From assembly GCF_017814945.1 (NCBI RefSeq), contig NZ_JAGIPX010000028.1:8939-72938 (forward strand): a DNA stretch of 64,000 nucleotides, given 5' to 3'. Position 1 is the first letter of the stretch. Each line of letters opens with the position of its first letter. The position numbers and the translations under genes were made by a program. Below, piece after piece: positions 25,707 to 36,300 of the stretch. Source of the DNA: Paraburkholderia sp. LEh10. GTDB taxonomy: Bacteria; Pseudomonadota; Gammaproteobacteria; Burkholderiales; Burkholderiaceae. Below the pieces are notes generated by a model. The model had not been told where the DNA came from, ran no database searches, and saw only the letters and a program-made list of their open reading frames with translations.

Positions 25707-25950
25707 ACTCTGGTGCTCGCGCGCGCATTCCGCGTGCGCAGTTAAACGGGAAATAGCAGGCCCTTCGAATGCTTTCGACAGGTCAAACTATGCTGCTCCC
25801 CGCAACGGTAGGTGAAGGCATCGCGAAGACGATGCAGAGCCGGCCTCGCTGCGTGTGTGTCCAATAGCGGCCCACGCAGACAATCCACTGCGCGAAAATC
25901 CTCGCGCGGGAAGGAGAGGCGGCGCTTTCATCAGCCCGGATACCGGCCAG
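25707..25950 (+). ncRNA. cobalamin riboswitch upstream of cobW-cobN
   Basis: Conserved elements occur in the right order: a GGTGC start (25712), AACGGGAAAT, the core GCTGCTCCCCGCAACGGTA (25790-25808), a CCACTG segment (25884-25889) and GGGAAGG (25907-25913), and the B12 box AGCCCGGATACCGGCC (25933-25948). Adenosylcobalamin binding should lower expression of the downstream cobW-cobN-chelatase genes. The cobW start lies about 210 bases downstream, leaving room for the expression platform. Ends are approximate. Confidence 0.85.
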
Positions 25951-26161
25951 TGAAAACGACGCAATGCTGCGGGGATGCGGCAGTGCGTTCATTGATTTCC
26001 CGCGCGTCACAGAACGGCCATGCGCTCGCCATTGCGGGCCGCACACCGCTGCACAGCCGTTTATGGCGCCGCTTTCCGTCCCCGTGCATCACCACGACTC
26101 GCGCCGTTCGCAGCGGCGCATATTCAAGTCGCTCGAACCTGCTTCGGGCAACGGAGCCATC

Positions 26162-27259
26162 ATGCAGACACAGATGCGCAAGATTCCTGTGACGATCGTC
26201 ACGGGTTTTCTCGGAGGCGGCAAGACCACGTTGCTGCGGCATATTCTTCAGCACGCGGGCGGGCTGCGCGTCGCCGTCATCGTCAACGAGTTCGGCGAGC
26301 TTGGCATCGACGGCGAAATCCTCAAGGGCTGCGGTATCGGTTGCGATGAAAACGGCAACGAGACGGAAGGCCAACTCTACGAACTCGCCAACGGTTGTCT
26401 GTGCTGCACCGTGCAGGAAGAGTTCTTTCCCGTCATGGAGCAACTCGTCGAGCGGCGCGAACAGATCGATCATGTGCTGATCGAAACGTCGGGCCTTGCG
26501 TTGCCGAAGCCGCTCGTGCAGGCGTTCAACTGGCCGTCGATCAAGAACAGCTTTACCGTCGACGCCGTCGTCACCGTGGTCGACGGTCCCGCCGTCGCGA
26601 GCGGCCAGTTCGCCGAAGACCCCGTCGCCGTCGATCAGTTGCGCAAGGCCGATCCGAATCTCGATCACGAATCGCCGCTGCATGAACTGTTCGAAGACCA
26701 GTTGTCGGCAGCCGATCTCGTGATTCTCAACAAGACCGATCTGCTCGACGACGCGCAACAGGCCCGTGTCGAAGCCGTGATTCGCGAAGAGATTCCGCCG
26801 CAGGTGAAAGTGGTGCGCGCGCATCGCGGAGCGCTCGAGCTGCACGCGCTGCTCGGGCTCGAATCGGCATCGGAAGAAACGATCCATTTGCGTCATGACC
26901 ACCACGGATCAGCCGACGACCCCGATCATGCCGACCACCATCACGATGCGTTCGATTCCGTCGTCGTGACCGCGCAGGCGCCGTCGCGCGAAACGATGAT
27001 CGCCGCGCTTCAGCAGGTGGTGGAAGGCCACACGGTCTATCGCGTGAAAGGGTTTGCCGCGCTGCCAGGCGCGCCGATGCGCCTCGTGATCCAGGGCGTG
27101 GGCCGGCGCTTCGACAGCTATTTCGACCGGCGCTGGCAGCCGGGCGAACTCGATGGATCGCCGCCGAGCCGCTTCGTGCTGATCGGCGAAGACCTCGATC
27201 AGCGGGCGTTGCAACGCGCGCTAGACGAAGCGTTGAACGCACAGACTCAACAGGTTTGA
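26162..27259 (+). CDS. cobW: CobW-family GTPase / metal chaperone
   Basis: A 365-residue COG0523 G3E GTPase. It has the Walker A GFLGGGKTTLLRHIL (10-24), the metal-binding CxCC motif in NGCLCCTVQ, the ETSGLALP switch, NKTD for guanine, a His/Asp-rich loop (HDHHGSADDPDHADHHHD) and the CobW C-terminal domain. It lies directly before cobN, and COG0523 proteins in this setting are thought to deliver cobalt to the chelatase. ATG 26162 has GGAG 5-6 bases upstream; the frame is open further upstream to 25964, inside the riboswitch flank, but is not coding there. Confidence 0.9.
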   Translation: MQTQMRKIPVTIVTGFLGGGKTTLLRHILQHAGGLRVAVIVNEFGELGIDGEILKGCGIGCDENGNETEGQLYELANGCLCCTVQEEFFPVMEQLVERREQIDHVLIETSGLALPKPLVQAFNWPSIKNSFTVDAVVTVVDGPAVASGQFAEDPVAVDQLRKADPNLDHESPLHELFEDQLSAADLVILNKTDLLDDAQQARVEAVIREEIPPQVKVVRAHRGALELHALLGLESASEETIHLRHDHHGSADDPDHADHHHDAFDSVVVTAQAPSRETMIAALQQVVEGHTVYRVKGFAALPGAPMRLVIQGVGRRFDSYFDRRWQPGELDGSPPSRFVLIGEDLDQRALQRALDEALNAQTQQV

Positions 27260-27271
27260 CGGGCGTACGCG

Positions 27272-30200
27272 ATGCATCTGCTGCGCACCGTCCCTGGGGG
27301 CTTCGTCGACGATACGAAGGGCGTGATCCGTATCGACCAGAAGCCTGCCGATATCGTGATCCTCAGTTCCGCCGACACGACGCTGTCATTGCTCGCGAGC
27401 GTCGTGCCGCGTCTGGGCGAGGGCTTCCCGAGCGTGCGGCTCGCGAATGTCACGTATCTGCGGCAGCCGGCTTCGGTGGACTTCTATATCGACGACGTGT
27501 TGCAGCATGCGCGCGTCGTCGTCGTCGATCATCTGGGCGGCGAGGCCTATTGGCCGTATGGGATCGAACAGGTGGTCGCGCTCGCGCAGCGCAAGCAGCA
27601 GACGCTCGCGATGTTTTCGGGCGACTTGCAGGAAGACCCGAACCTGCTTGCGCGCAGCACGGCCGATGCGGACCTTTGCCATCAGTTGTGGCGCTATCTG
27701 CGTGAAGGCGGCGCGCGCAATGCCGAGTCGTTCATGCGCTGCATCGCGTCGCGCGCGCTCGGCTGGGGCAAGGAGCCTGCGCCGCCGAGCCCGCTGCCTC
27801 ATGCGGCGCTCTATCATCCCGAGCGCGATGTCGCGACGATCGAAGACTGGAAGGCGCGCTGGAAGCCGGGCGCGCCCGTCGTCGCCGTCCTGTTCTACAA
27901 GGCGCATTTGCAGGCCGCCAATACCGCCGTGTTCGATGCGCTAGTCGATGCGCTCGAAGCGCGCGGCATGAATCCGCTGCCCGTCGCAATCACGTCGCTG
28001 AAGGACGCGATCAGCCGCGACGTCGTGCAGGAACTGGCCGCGCAGCATCACGTCGCGCTCGTTTTGAACACGACTGCGTTCGCCGCTTCCGCAATCGACG
28101 ACCCCGAACCGCTCGCGCTGGCAGGCGACGCGCCCGTGATGCAGGTGATCCTGAGCGGCGGCAACCGTGAAGACTGGGTGAAGGACAATCACGGCCTCAA
28201 TTCTCGCGACATCGCGATGCACGTTGCGCTGCCCGAAGTGGACGGACGCATCATCACGCGCGCGGTCAGCTTCAAGGGACTCGCGTACCGCTGTCCGCAT
28301 ACGGAAGTGGACGTGGTCCGCTATCAGCCGGATCACGAGCGCATTGCGTTTCTTGCTGAATTGAGCGAGCGCTGGTGCAAGCTGCGGCGCACGCCGAACG
28401 CCGGCAAGAAGCTCGCGCTAATTCTCGCGAACTATCCGATGAGTGAAGGGCGCATCGGTAATGGCGTGGGACTCGATACGCCTGCATCGGTGGTGAATAT
28501 TCTTTCGATGCTGCGAGACGAAGGCTATCGCGTGGACGACCTGCCCGCGACGGGCGATGCGTTGATGGCGGCGCTGACGCAAGGCGTGACCAACGATCCC
28601 GTGGTGCGCGATCTGCGGCCCGCGCTGCAAAGCCTTGCTTTGAACGATTACATGACGCATTTCGCGCGTCTGCCGCAAGCGCTGCGCGATGAGCTGAATG
28701 CGAAGTGGGGCGAGCCCGGGCAGGACCCTAACGTGCGCCGTGGCCGCTTCATGATCGCGGGCTGGCGCTGCGGACATGTGTTCATCGGCATTCAGCCGCC
28801 ACGCTCGCGCGAGCAGAACGATTACGCGAGCTATCACGACGCCGAGCTCGTGCCGCCGCATGCGTATCTCGCGTTCTATTTCTGGCTGCGCCATCAGTTT
28901 CAGGTCGATGCCGTCGTGCATGTGGGCAAGCACGGCAATCTCGAGTGGCTGCCGGGCAAGAGCGTCGCGCTGAGCGATGCATGCTGGCCCGATGCCATAC
29001 TCGGGCCGCTGCCGCATCTGTATCCATTCATCGTCAACGATCCGGGGGAAGGCAGCCAGGCGAAGCGCCGCACGCAGGCGGTGATCATCGATCATCTGAT
29101 GCCGCCGCTGACGCGCGCGGAAAACTACGGGCCGCTGCAAGACCTCGAACGTCAGGTTGACGAATACTACGATGCGTTGATGGTCGATCCGCGCCGCGCG
29201 AAGCTGCTGCGGCGGACCATACTCGACACGATCGTCAGGCATCGGCTGCACGAAGAGCTGAGTCTCGCGGCACCCGCCGATACCGACGCCGAAGACACCT
29301 TGCTGACGCGCGTCGATGCATGGCTGTGCGAGCTGAAGGAAGCGCAGATTCGCGATGGCTTGCACACGTTCGGGCAGTCGCCAGAAGGCGTGCAGCGGCG
29401 CGATACGCTGCTCGCGCTCGGGCGATTTCCAGTCGGCGATGGACAGGGCGCGAAGGCGGGCCTCATCGATGCATTGGCGCGCGATCTCGAAGTCGATCAT
29501 CTGTTCGATCCGCTGTCGGCGGATTGGTCGGCCGCGTGGGACGGGCCGCGTCCCGCGCTGTTGCAGCAGGTCAGCGATGCGCCGTGGCGTCACAACGGCG
29601 ATACACGCGAAAGGCTCGAATTGCTCGCGGCGTGGTTGCTCGATGACATGTGCGGGTTGGAAAGCGATGCGCACGGTGAACCTGACATCGACGAACTGCC
29701 GCACACGGCGCGCGTGCTCGAACGCATGCGCGACGACATCCTGCCGCGTCTCGATGCGTGCGGCCCGCACGAACTGATGCATCTGAAGCGTGGGCTCGAA
29801 GGACGTTTCGTGCCGCCCGGCCCGAGCGGTTCACCGTCGCGCGGACGCCCCGACGTGCTGCCGACAGGCCGCAACTTCTATTCCGTCGACACGCGCGCCA
29901 TTCCTACGCAAGCCGCGTGGGCGCTGGGTCTCAAGTCCGCCCAGACGTTGATCGAACGTCACTTGCAGGAGCACGGCGACTATCCGCGCGCGATTGGCCT
30001 GTCCGTCTGGGGCACGGCGACGATGCGCACGGGCGGCGACGATATCGCGCAGGCGCTTGCGCTGCTCGGTGTGCGGCCGAAGTGGGCGCCGGGCAGCCAT
30101 CGCGTGACGGACTTCGAGATCATGCCGATCGCCGCGTTCGACCGTCCGCGTATCGACGTGACATTGCGCGTGTCAGGCTTCTTCCGCGATGCATTCGCCA

Positions 30201-31075
30201 ACGTGATGCATCTGTTCGACGCCGCCGTGCAGGCCGTTGCGGAACTCGACGAGCCGGAGGACGTCAATCCTGTCCGTGCGCGGGTGCTGCGCGAGCGCGA
30301 TGCGTGGATAGCACGTGGCGTCGATGCTGTGGAAGCGCGCAGGCGCGCGGGCTTTCGCGTGTTCAGCGCGCGGCCTGGCGCATATGGCGCGGGCTTGCAG
30401 CAGATGATCGACACGCAGCAATGGCAGACGGATGCCGATCTCGCGAATGCTTATTTGTCGTGGGGCGGTTACGCGTACACGCAGAAGAGTGCGGGCGAGG
30501 AAGCGCGGCACGCATTCGGCACGCGGCTCGCCGCAATGGATGTCGTGTTGCAGAACCAGGACAACCGCGAGCACGATGTCCTCGATTCGAACGACTACTA
30601 CCAGTTCCAGGGCGGCATGACGGCGGCTGTGCGGCACTTCGCGGGCAATCAGCCGCACGTCTATCATGCGGATCACAGCAATCCCGACACGCCGCGCATT
30701 CGCACGCTGCATGAGGAGATCGCGCGCGTGATCCGCTCGCGCGTCGTGAATCCGAAGTGGCTCGATGGCGTGAAGCGTCACGGGTACAAGGGCGCGGCGG
30801 AAATTGCGGCGACCGTCGATTATCTGTACGGCTACGATGCGACGGCGCGCGTGGTCGCCGATCATCAATACGCGCTCGTCGCCGATGCGTATCTGAACGA
30901 TGCCGGTACGCGCGAGTTCATGCGGAAGCACAACCCGCACGCGTTGCATGCCGTCTGCGAGCGCCTGCTCGAAGCGATGCAGCGCGGGCTTTGGCAACAG
31001 CCCGGCGACTATCGCGGGCAAGTCGAACGACATCTGCTCGCCAGCGAACAGCACATGGAAGGATCACGATCATGA
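27272..31075 (+). CDS. cobN: cobaltochelatase large subunit
   Basis: A 1267-residue CobN/BchH-family protein, the porphyrin-binding subunit that inserts cobalt into hydrogenobyrinate a,c-diamide. Characteristic segments are LALILANYPMSEGRIGNGVG, VDAVVHVGKHGNLEWLPGKS with KHGxLEWLPG, GRNFYSVDTRAIPT, SVWGTATMRTGGDD and YLSWGGYAYT. Length is normal. It starts 12 bases after cobW and overlaps the AAA+ ATPase gene by 4 bases, so cobW-cobN-ATPase-VWA form one operon. Here the CobS/CobT partners are replaced by a ChlI/ChlD-like pair. Confidence 0.9.
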   Translation: MHLLRTVPGGFVDDTKGVIRIDQKPADIVILSSADTTLSLLASVVPRLGEGFPSVRLANVTYLRQPASVDFYIDDVLQHARVVVVDHLGGEAYWPYGIEQVVALAQRKQQTLAMFSGDLQEDPNLLARSTADADLCHQLWRYLREGGARNAESFMRCIASRALGWGKEPAPPSPLPHAALYHPERDVATIEDWKARWKPGAPVVAVLFYKAHLQAANTAVFDALVDALEARGMNPLPVAITSLKDAISRDVVQELAAQHHVALVLNTTAFAASAIDDPEPLALAGDAPVMQVILSGGNREDWVKDNHGLNSRDIAMHVALPEVDGRIITRAVSFKGLAYRCPHTEVDVVRYQPDHERIAFLAELSERWCKLRRTPNAGKKLALILANYPMSEGRIGNGVGLDTPASVVNILSMLRDEGYRVDDLPATGDALMAALTQGVTNDPVVRDLRPALQSLALNDYMTHFARLPQALRDELNAKWGEPGQDPNVRRGRFMIAGWRCGHVFIGIQPPRSREQNDYASYHDAELVPPHAYLAFYFWLRHQFQVDAVVHVGKHGNLEWLPGKSVALSDACWPDAILGPLPHLYPFIVNDPGEGSQAKRRTQAVIIDHLMPPLTRAENYGPLQDLERQVDEYYDALMVDPRRAKLLRRTILDTIVRHRLHEELSLAAPADTDAEDTLLTRVDAWLCELKEAQIRDGLHTFGQSPEGVQRRDTLLALGRFPVGDGQGAKAGLIDALARDLEVDHLFDPLSADWSAAWDGPRPALLQQVSDAPWRHNGDTRERLELLAAWLLDDMCGLESDAHGEPDIDELPHTARVLERMRDDILPRLDACGPHELMHLKRGLEGRFVPPGPSGSPSRGRPDVLPTGRNFYSVDTRAIPTQAAWALGLKSAQTLIERHLQEHGDYPRAIGLSVWGTATMRTGGDDIAQALALLGVRPKWAPGSHRVTDFEIMPIAAFDRPRIDVTLRVSGFFRDAFANVMHLFDAAVQAVAELDEPEDVNPVRARVLRERDAWIARGVDAVEARRRAGFRVFSARPGAYGAGLQQMIDTQQWQTDADLANAYLSWGGYAYTQKSAGEEARHAFGTRLAAMDVVLQNQDNREHDVLDSNDYYQFQGGMTAAVRHFAGNQPHVYHADHSNPDTPRIRTLHEEIARVIRSRVVNPKWLDGVKRHGYKGAAEIAATVDYLYGYDATARVVADHQYALVADAYLNDAGTREFMRKHNPHALHAVCERLLEAMQRGLWQQPGDYRGQVERHLLASEQHMEGSRS

Positions 31076-32118
31076 GCGAAGCCAACGTGCCGCGCGCGGT
31101 GTTTCCGTTTTCCGCGTTGATCGCGCAGCAGTCGTTGCAGCAGGCGCTATTGCTTGCTGCCGTCGATCCTGGCATCGGCGGCGTGCTGGTCAGCGGGCCG
31201 CGCGGCACCGCGAAATCGACGGCTGCGCGCGCGCTCGCGGAATTACTGCCCGAGGGGCAGTTCGTCACGTTACCTTTGGGCGCGAGTGAAGATCGCCTGA
31301 TCGGCACGCTCGATATCGAATCGGCATTGCGCGATGCCTCCGTGCGCTTTGCGCCTGGGTTGCTCGCAAAGGCGCATCGCGGCGTGCTGTACGTCGATGA
31401 GGTAAATTTGTTGACCGATGGGCTCGTGGATGTGCTGCTCGATGCGGCGGCCAGTGGCGTCAATACCGTCGAGCGCGATGGCGTCTCTCATACGCATGAC
31501 GCACGCTTCGTGTTGATCGGCACGATGAATCCGGAAGAGGGTGAACTGCGCCCGCAACTGACGGATCGCTTCGGCTTGATGGTCGAACTCGAAAACTGCT
31601 TTGAGCCGCAGATTCGGCAGGACATCGTCAAGGCACGATTGGCGTTCGATCTCGATTCTTTGGGTTTTCGTTCGCGGTATGCCGTGCAGCAGGAGGAATA
31701 CGTCGCGCGCATTCGCGATGCGCGCTTGGCTTTGCCGTGCCTTTCGTTCGACGATGCCGTGCATGCGCATGTGAGCGCGTTGTGTATTGCGGCGGGTGTC
31801 GATGGATTGCGCGCGGATCTCGTGATGCTGCGCGCGGCGCGTGCGCTGGCTGCGCTGGAGCAGGCCGATGCGGTGACGCTCGCGCATGTCGATAATGTTG
31901 CGGAATCGGTGTTGCTGCATCGGCGGCGCTCACATGAGGACGCCGCGCAGCGTCAGGACATCAGTCCTGATTCGCCCGCTTCTCAACAGGCTTCTTCAAC
32001 CGGCAGCGCGAGTACTTCCCCGGAAAGCGACTTCGGTTATCTTCCACCAGAGCCGACGGGTATTACACACGTCAAGGGCGTCAAAAGCGTCATTCCTCTC
32101 AACATAAAAAAACACTGA
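31072..32118 (+). CDS. ChlI/BchI-like AAA+ ATPase of the cobaltochelatase
   Basis: A 348-residue AAA+ protein of the Mg-chelatase I-subunit type: Walker A SGPRGTAKSTAARAL (about 41-55), Walker B GVLYVDEVNLL, sensor segment FVLIGTMNPEEGELRPQLTDRFGL, then the helical lid (to about 285). The last 60 residues are a Ser/Gln-rich tail. Its place behind cobN suggests it powers cobalt insertion in place of CobS. The start ATG 31072 overlaps the cobN stop and has GGAAGGA upstream. Confidence 0.85.
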   Translation: MSEANVPRAVFPFSALIAQQSLQQALLLAAVDPGIGGVLVSGPRGTAKSTAARALAELLPEGQFVTLPLGASEDRLIGTLDIESALRDASVRFAPGLLAKAHRGVLYVDEVNLLTDGLVDVLLDAAASGVNTVERDGVSHTHDARFVLIGTMNPEEGELRPQLTDRFGLMVELENCFEPQIRQDIVKARLAFDLDSLGFRSRYAVQQEEYVARIRDARLALPCLSFDDAVHAHVSALCIAAGVDGLRADLVMLRAARALAALEQADAVTLAHVDNVAESVLLHRRRSHEDAAQRQDISPDSPASQQASSTGSASTSPESDFGYLPPEPTGITHVKGVKSVIPLNIKKH

Positions 32119-32147
32119 GCCATCGAAAGAACGCGGCCGCGCGCCCC

Positions 32148-32786
32148 ATGCGCAGCGGTTTTCGATGGCGGCAAGGCGCGGGCGACGCGGCGCGCGGTGG
32201 CACGGTTGGTGCGCGCGTTGCATGGCCGCGCACGCTTGCTGCGAAGCGTGATGAACGGCTGCGCGCGGCGCATCTGCGATTCGTGCATGAAGAGGCGCGC
32301 GGCGGCGTGCTGCATTGCTTCGTGCTCGATTGCTCCGGTTCGATGCTCTCCGGGCAACGGCTTGCGCTTGCTAAAGGTTTGCTCGTGGCGCTGTTCGATC
32401 AGGCGCGTGCTGCACGCGCTGAGGTGGCGCTCGTTTGTTTTGGGGGCAGTCGCGCCGATGTGCGCTTCGGTCCTGCGGCACCGCGCTGGTGGAATGAAAA
32501 ATGGATTGCGCCAGTCGGCGGTGGGGGCGGAACGCCTTTGACGCTCGGCGTCGAAAGAGCTTCGGCGTTACTCGCACATAGCGCGCGGCGTCGACCCGCA
32601 CAGCAGCGCTGTTTGTGGGTTCTCTCGGATGGACGCAGCGGCGGTTCGCCATCGCGTCCCGCGCATGCGGATCATGTCGTGTTCGTCGATTTCGAGCAAG
32701 GACAACTGCGCATCAAGCGATGTGCCGAACTCGCGCGCGAATGGGGCGGCGAGTGCTTCCCTTATGAGGCGTTGGTCAACTCGTAG
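32148..32786 (+). CDS. VWA-domain (ChlD-like) subunit of the cobaltochelatase
   Basis: A 212-residue protein dominated by a von Willebrand A domain with a MIDAS motif (FVLDCSGSMLSG, about 58-69), preceded by GTVGAR and AHLRFVHEEARGG as in the C-terminal half of ChlD/BchD. It should pair with the AAA+ protein encoded just upstream. The first ATG is 32148, without a good ribosome site. The frame is open far upstream with a basic linker (HKKTLSHRKNAAARP), and a CTG at 32115 overlaps the previous stop, so the true start may be a non-ATG codon. Confidence 0.75.
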   Translation: MRSGFRWRQGAGDAARGGTVGARVAWPRTLAAKRDERLRAAHLRFVHEEARGGVLHCFVLDCSGSMLSGQRLALAKGLLVALFDQARAARAEVALVCFGGSRADVRFGPAAPRWWNEKWIAPVGGGGGTPLTLGVERASALLAHSARRRPAQQRCLWVLSDGRSGGSPSRPAHADHVVFVDFEQGQLRIKRCAELAREWGGECFPYEALVNS

Positions 32787-33344
32787 CTTCAATCGAGGTT
32801 GATGGTCCAGCACGACTCCAACATTAGTCGCGCTCATACTCCAATCTTTTTTTCCAGATCTCCGGCATTTATTCGCTGGCAATAAAGTCGTGGAGAGGCC
32901 AGGTGACGCAAGAGCATCCGGACTTTTTCCGGTGTCACGTCGTCGCGTCCTGATCAAGAGCTTGCTGCCTTCGATGTGTCGTCATTCGAAGTCGCAAAGT
33001 CGCGCAGATAGCCAGTTTTCGAATATTTGTTGGGTCTCGTAGGAAATTTTCGAAATATCCCGATTCCGCCGAGCAATAGGACGCGTCCTATTCGGTCATT
33101 CGAAATAGTTTCATATCTTTCGTCCGCCAGGTTTGCCTGCTATTTGGTCTTCTTGTGCATGCTGCCTATGTTTTGGCGGAAGCCGCTTCGAAACCTGGAG
33201 CCCGCGGGTGCGGCGGTCGGCATAACGCCGAAGTAGTCTTGGTTGGTGTTGCGGACGATTCAGAGTCTGGTGGACCAAGCAGCAAGTTGCCGAACATGGA
33301 CGTGAGTGGAACGGACAAAACAACCGATTTATATAGGATTGCGA
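32787..33344. promoter_or_regulatory. 558-bp AT-richer upstream region of adhesin A
   Basis: No gene supported. The hexamer TTCGAA occurs five times (32985, 33018, 33049, 33099, 33187), far above expectation, and an 18-bp perfect palindrome lies at 33075-33092. The lower GC marks the left edge of the adhesin island. Probable control region of the autotransporter gene. Confidence 0.45.
33075..33092. promoter_or_regulatory. 18-bp perfect palindrome, candidate operator
   Basis: AATAGGACGCGTCCTATT reads the same on both strands. It is 253 bases before the adhesin A start codon, between two TTCGAA copies. Confidence 0.4.
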
Positions 33345-36300
33345 ATGAATAAAATTTATAAGAGCGTTTGGTGCGACAAGACGGGAACATATGTTGCCGC
33401 ATCTGAGCACACGCACGCGAAGGGAAAGAAAAGTCGAAACACGCGACATCTCGTTACTGCACTGGCACTTGGAGGAGCAGGTAGTGTCGCTTTGGCGGGA
33501 GGATTGGATGGCGGCAGTGCAACCGGTGCGAACGGTGCCATAGCCTATGGCGCGACGGCGCGATCGTCGGGTATCGGCTCCATTGCGATCGGTAACGCAG
33601 GGAGTTTTGCCGCAACTACAGTAGCAAATAACACGGACTCGCTGGCTATCGGCAATGGCGCGACGGCATCGGCGGAAGGGACCACCGTGTTGGGGGTGGG
33701 TTCTACGGCGACCGGTGATTCGGGCGTTGGGATTGGCTCGGGCGCAAGATCGCTGGCAAGCGATACGATTGCCATCGGACATAACGCTTACGCGACCGTG
33801 TCTTCTGCGCTTGCGCTGGGTTCGTATTCGTCGGCCTATGGAGCGAACTCCGTGGCAATTGGCGCGAGTTCGATCGCGGATCGCTCGAATTCAGTATCGG
33901 TTGGTTCATCGTCGCTCCAGCGTCAGATCACAAACGTTGCAGCCGGTACCGCCTCAACGGACGCTGTGAACATAAGTCAGCTAATGGCCGAAGACGCACG
34001 CGTCAACAACCTCAGCAATGTCGTCAATAACGTCGGTAGCACCGGTACCGTCAAGTACTTCCACGCAAGCTCCACCGCTACCGACTCACTCGCCTCCGGT
34101 CCGAATTCAATCGCCGTAGGCCCTCAGGCGCTCGCATCGAACTCGTACGGCATTGCAATGGGCCCGCTCGCCACGGCATCGGGCGTTTCAGGCATTGCAA
34201 TTGGCGCAGCTTCGCTTTCGACCGCTCAGCAAAGCGACGCATTCGGCGATTACGCGACGGCAAGCGGACTTTATTCCGTTGCTCTGGGCAATCAATCGAC
34301 GGCATCCGCACAAAGCGCGCTGGCCATCGGCGACACGGCAATCGCGAGCGGGACGAGCGCGACGGCCATCGGTCAGCTTGCAACGGCCATTGGGGCCAAT
34401 TCTGTCGCACTGGGCGCGAAATCAGTCGCCAACTCGGCGACGCTTGGCACAGCCGGCTTCAACCCCGGTGGCTCGGCCATCAATGCATCGGCCAACGTGG
34501 GCGAAGTTTCCATCGGCTCGGCAAACGCAGAGCGCCGCATCACGAACGTTGCAGCGGGCTACTCCGCGACGGACGCCGTGAACGTCAGCCAGCTGATGTC
34601 GGAAAATGCGAAGGTCAATCTGCAAGGCACGAATACGGCAGCGGCATTGGGCGGCGGGGCGTCGTACAACCCTTCGACGGGTGCGGTCACGAACCCCGCA
34701 TATAACGTCGCAGGCGGCACGTATAACAACGTCGCAGGCGCGCTGACAGGCATCGACGCGCGCATCAATAACATCTCGCCCGCTGGTTCGATCAAGTACT
34801 TCCACGCGAATTCGGCGCTCGCGGATTCGAGCGCGGCAGGGGCGGAGTCGATTGCGGTCGGCGGTGCTGCAAACGCGACGGCATCGAATGCAGTTGCGCT
34901 CGGCTCGAACTCGGTCGCGGAGCGCGCGAACACGGTTTCTGTCGGCTCGGCGACGCTGCAGCGCCAGATCACGAACATGGCCGCGGGTACGGCTGCAACG
35001 GATGCCGTCAACGTGTCGCAGCTTGGCGGCGTGACGACGGCGATCGGCGGCGGCGCATCGGTGAAGGCCGATGGCTCGATCGCACAGCCGATGTTCAACG
35101 TGTACGGCAATACATTCTCGAATGTGGGTGACGCGCTGGCGAGCATCTCCGACAGCACGAGCAATATCGTCCAGAACCTTAAGTACATCAGCTTCGGTGC
35201 CGCTTCGGGTCAGGCAGCAAAAGCGAACGCAACAGGTCTGGACGCGATCGCAATCGGTCCGAACGCGGTAGCGAGCAAGAACGGCGCGGTCGCCATCGGA
35301 CGTGCGTCGTTTGCAACGGGTACGAATTCGGTGGCGCTGGGTTATGGATCGCAGGCGACGGCGGACAACACGTTCGCGGTCGGCAATGCGTTCTCGACAC
35401 GCCGCATCGTCAATGTCGCGGACGGCGTGGCTGCGACCGACGCGGCAACCGTTGGTCAGGTCAACTCGGACATCCAGGCGGCTATCGCGAATCTGAACAC
35501 GACCAGCAGCAGCACGCTCAAGTCGTCGTCGCTGCGCGCGACATCGCTGCTGGGCGCAGCCCCGTCTCCAAGCATGCTGGGTGGTCCCCCGGTGTCGAGT
35601 CTGACGCCGGACCAGCTGATCGCGGCCGGTCCGACGCAGTTGGGTGGCCAGCTTGCAGCGCTCGGCACCGACTCGATGGCAATCGGCCTGAACTCGCAGG
35701 CGACGGCGGACCAGGCAGTGTCCGTCGGCGGCAATGTGCAGACGCTGGGACTCGCCTCCGTCGGGATTGGCCAGCAGATCGCCATCGACGGCGACCACAC
35801 CGTCGTGATGGGCACCAACGTGACCGCGCACGGCAACAATGCGATCGTGATTGGCAACAACAGTTCGTCCGTCGTGGTCGATGACGGCATCGCCATTGGT
35901 AACAACGTGCAGGTCGGTGGCCCGGAAACGATGGCCATCGGCAAGGACATCATCGCGTCGGGCTCGAACAGCGTCACGCTCGGTAATGGCGGCGATGCGC
36001 TCGCAGTCGACTACGATGCCGCGGCGAAGGACGCGATCACGCTGAAGGGCGCAAACGGCACGAAGATCGCGAATCTGACGGCAGGTGCGCTGAATGCGTC
36101 GAGCACGGAGGCCGTCAACGGTTCGCAGCTGTACGCGCAAGGCACATCGGCGGCCCAGGCCCTCGGCGGCGGCGCGTCGTTCAACACGTCGACGGGCGCG
36201 ATTACCCGTCCGCAGTACACCTTGAGCGGCAGTACTTTCTCGAACGTGGGCGATGCGCTGACGGCGCTGGACAGCGTGGCCAAGTCGGGTAACGTGCTGG

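Noticed and set aside
33027-33236. 69-codon frame upstream of adhesin A with a hydrophobic middle
   Set aside because: No ribosome site; lies in the AT-richer control region with multiple palindromes.
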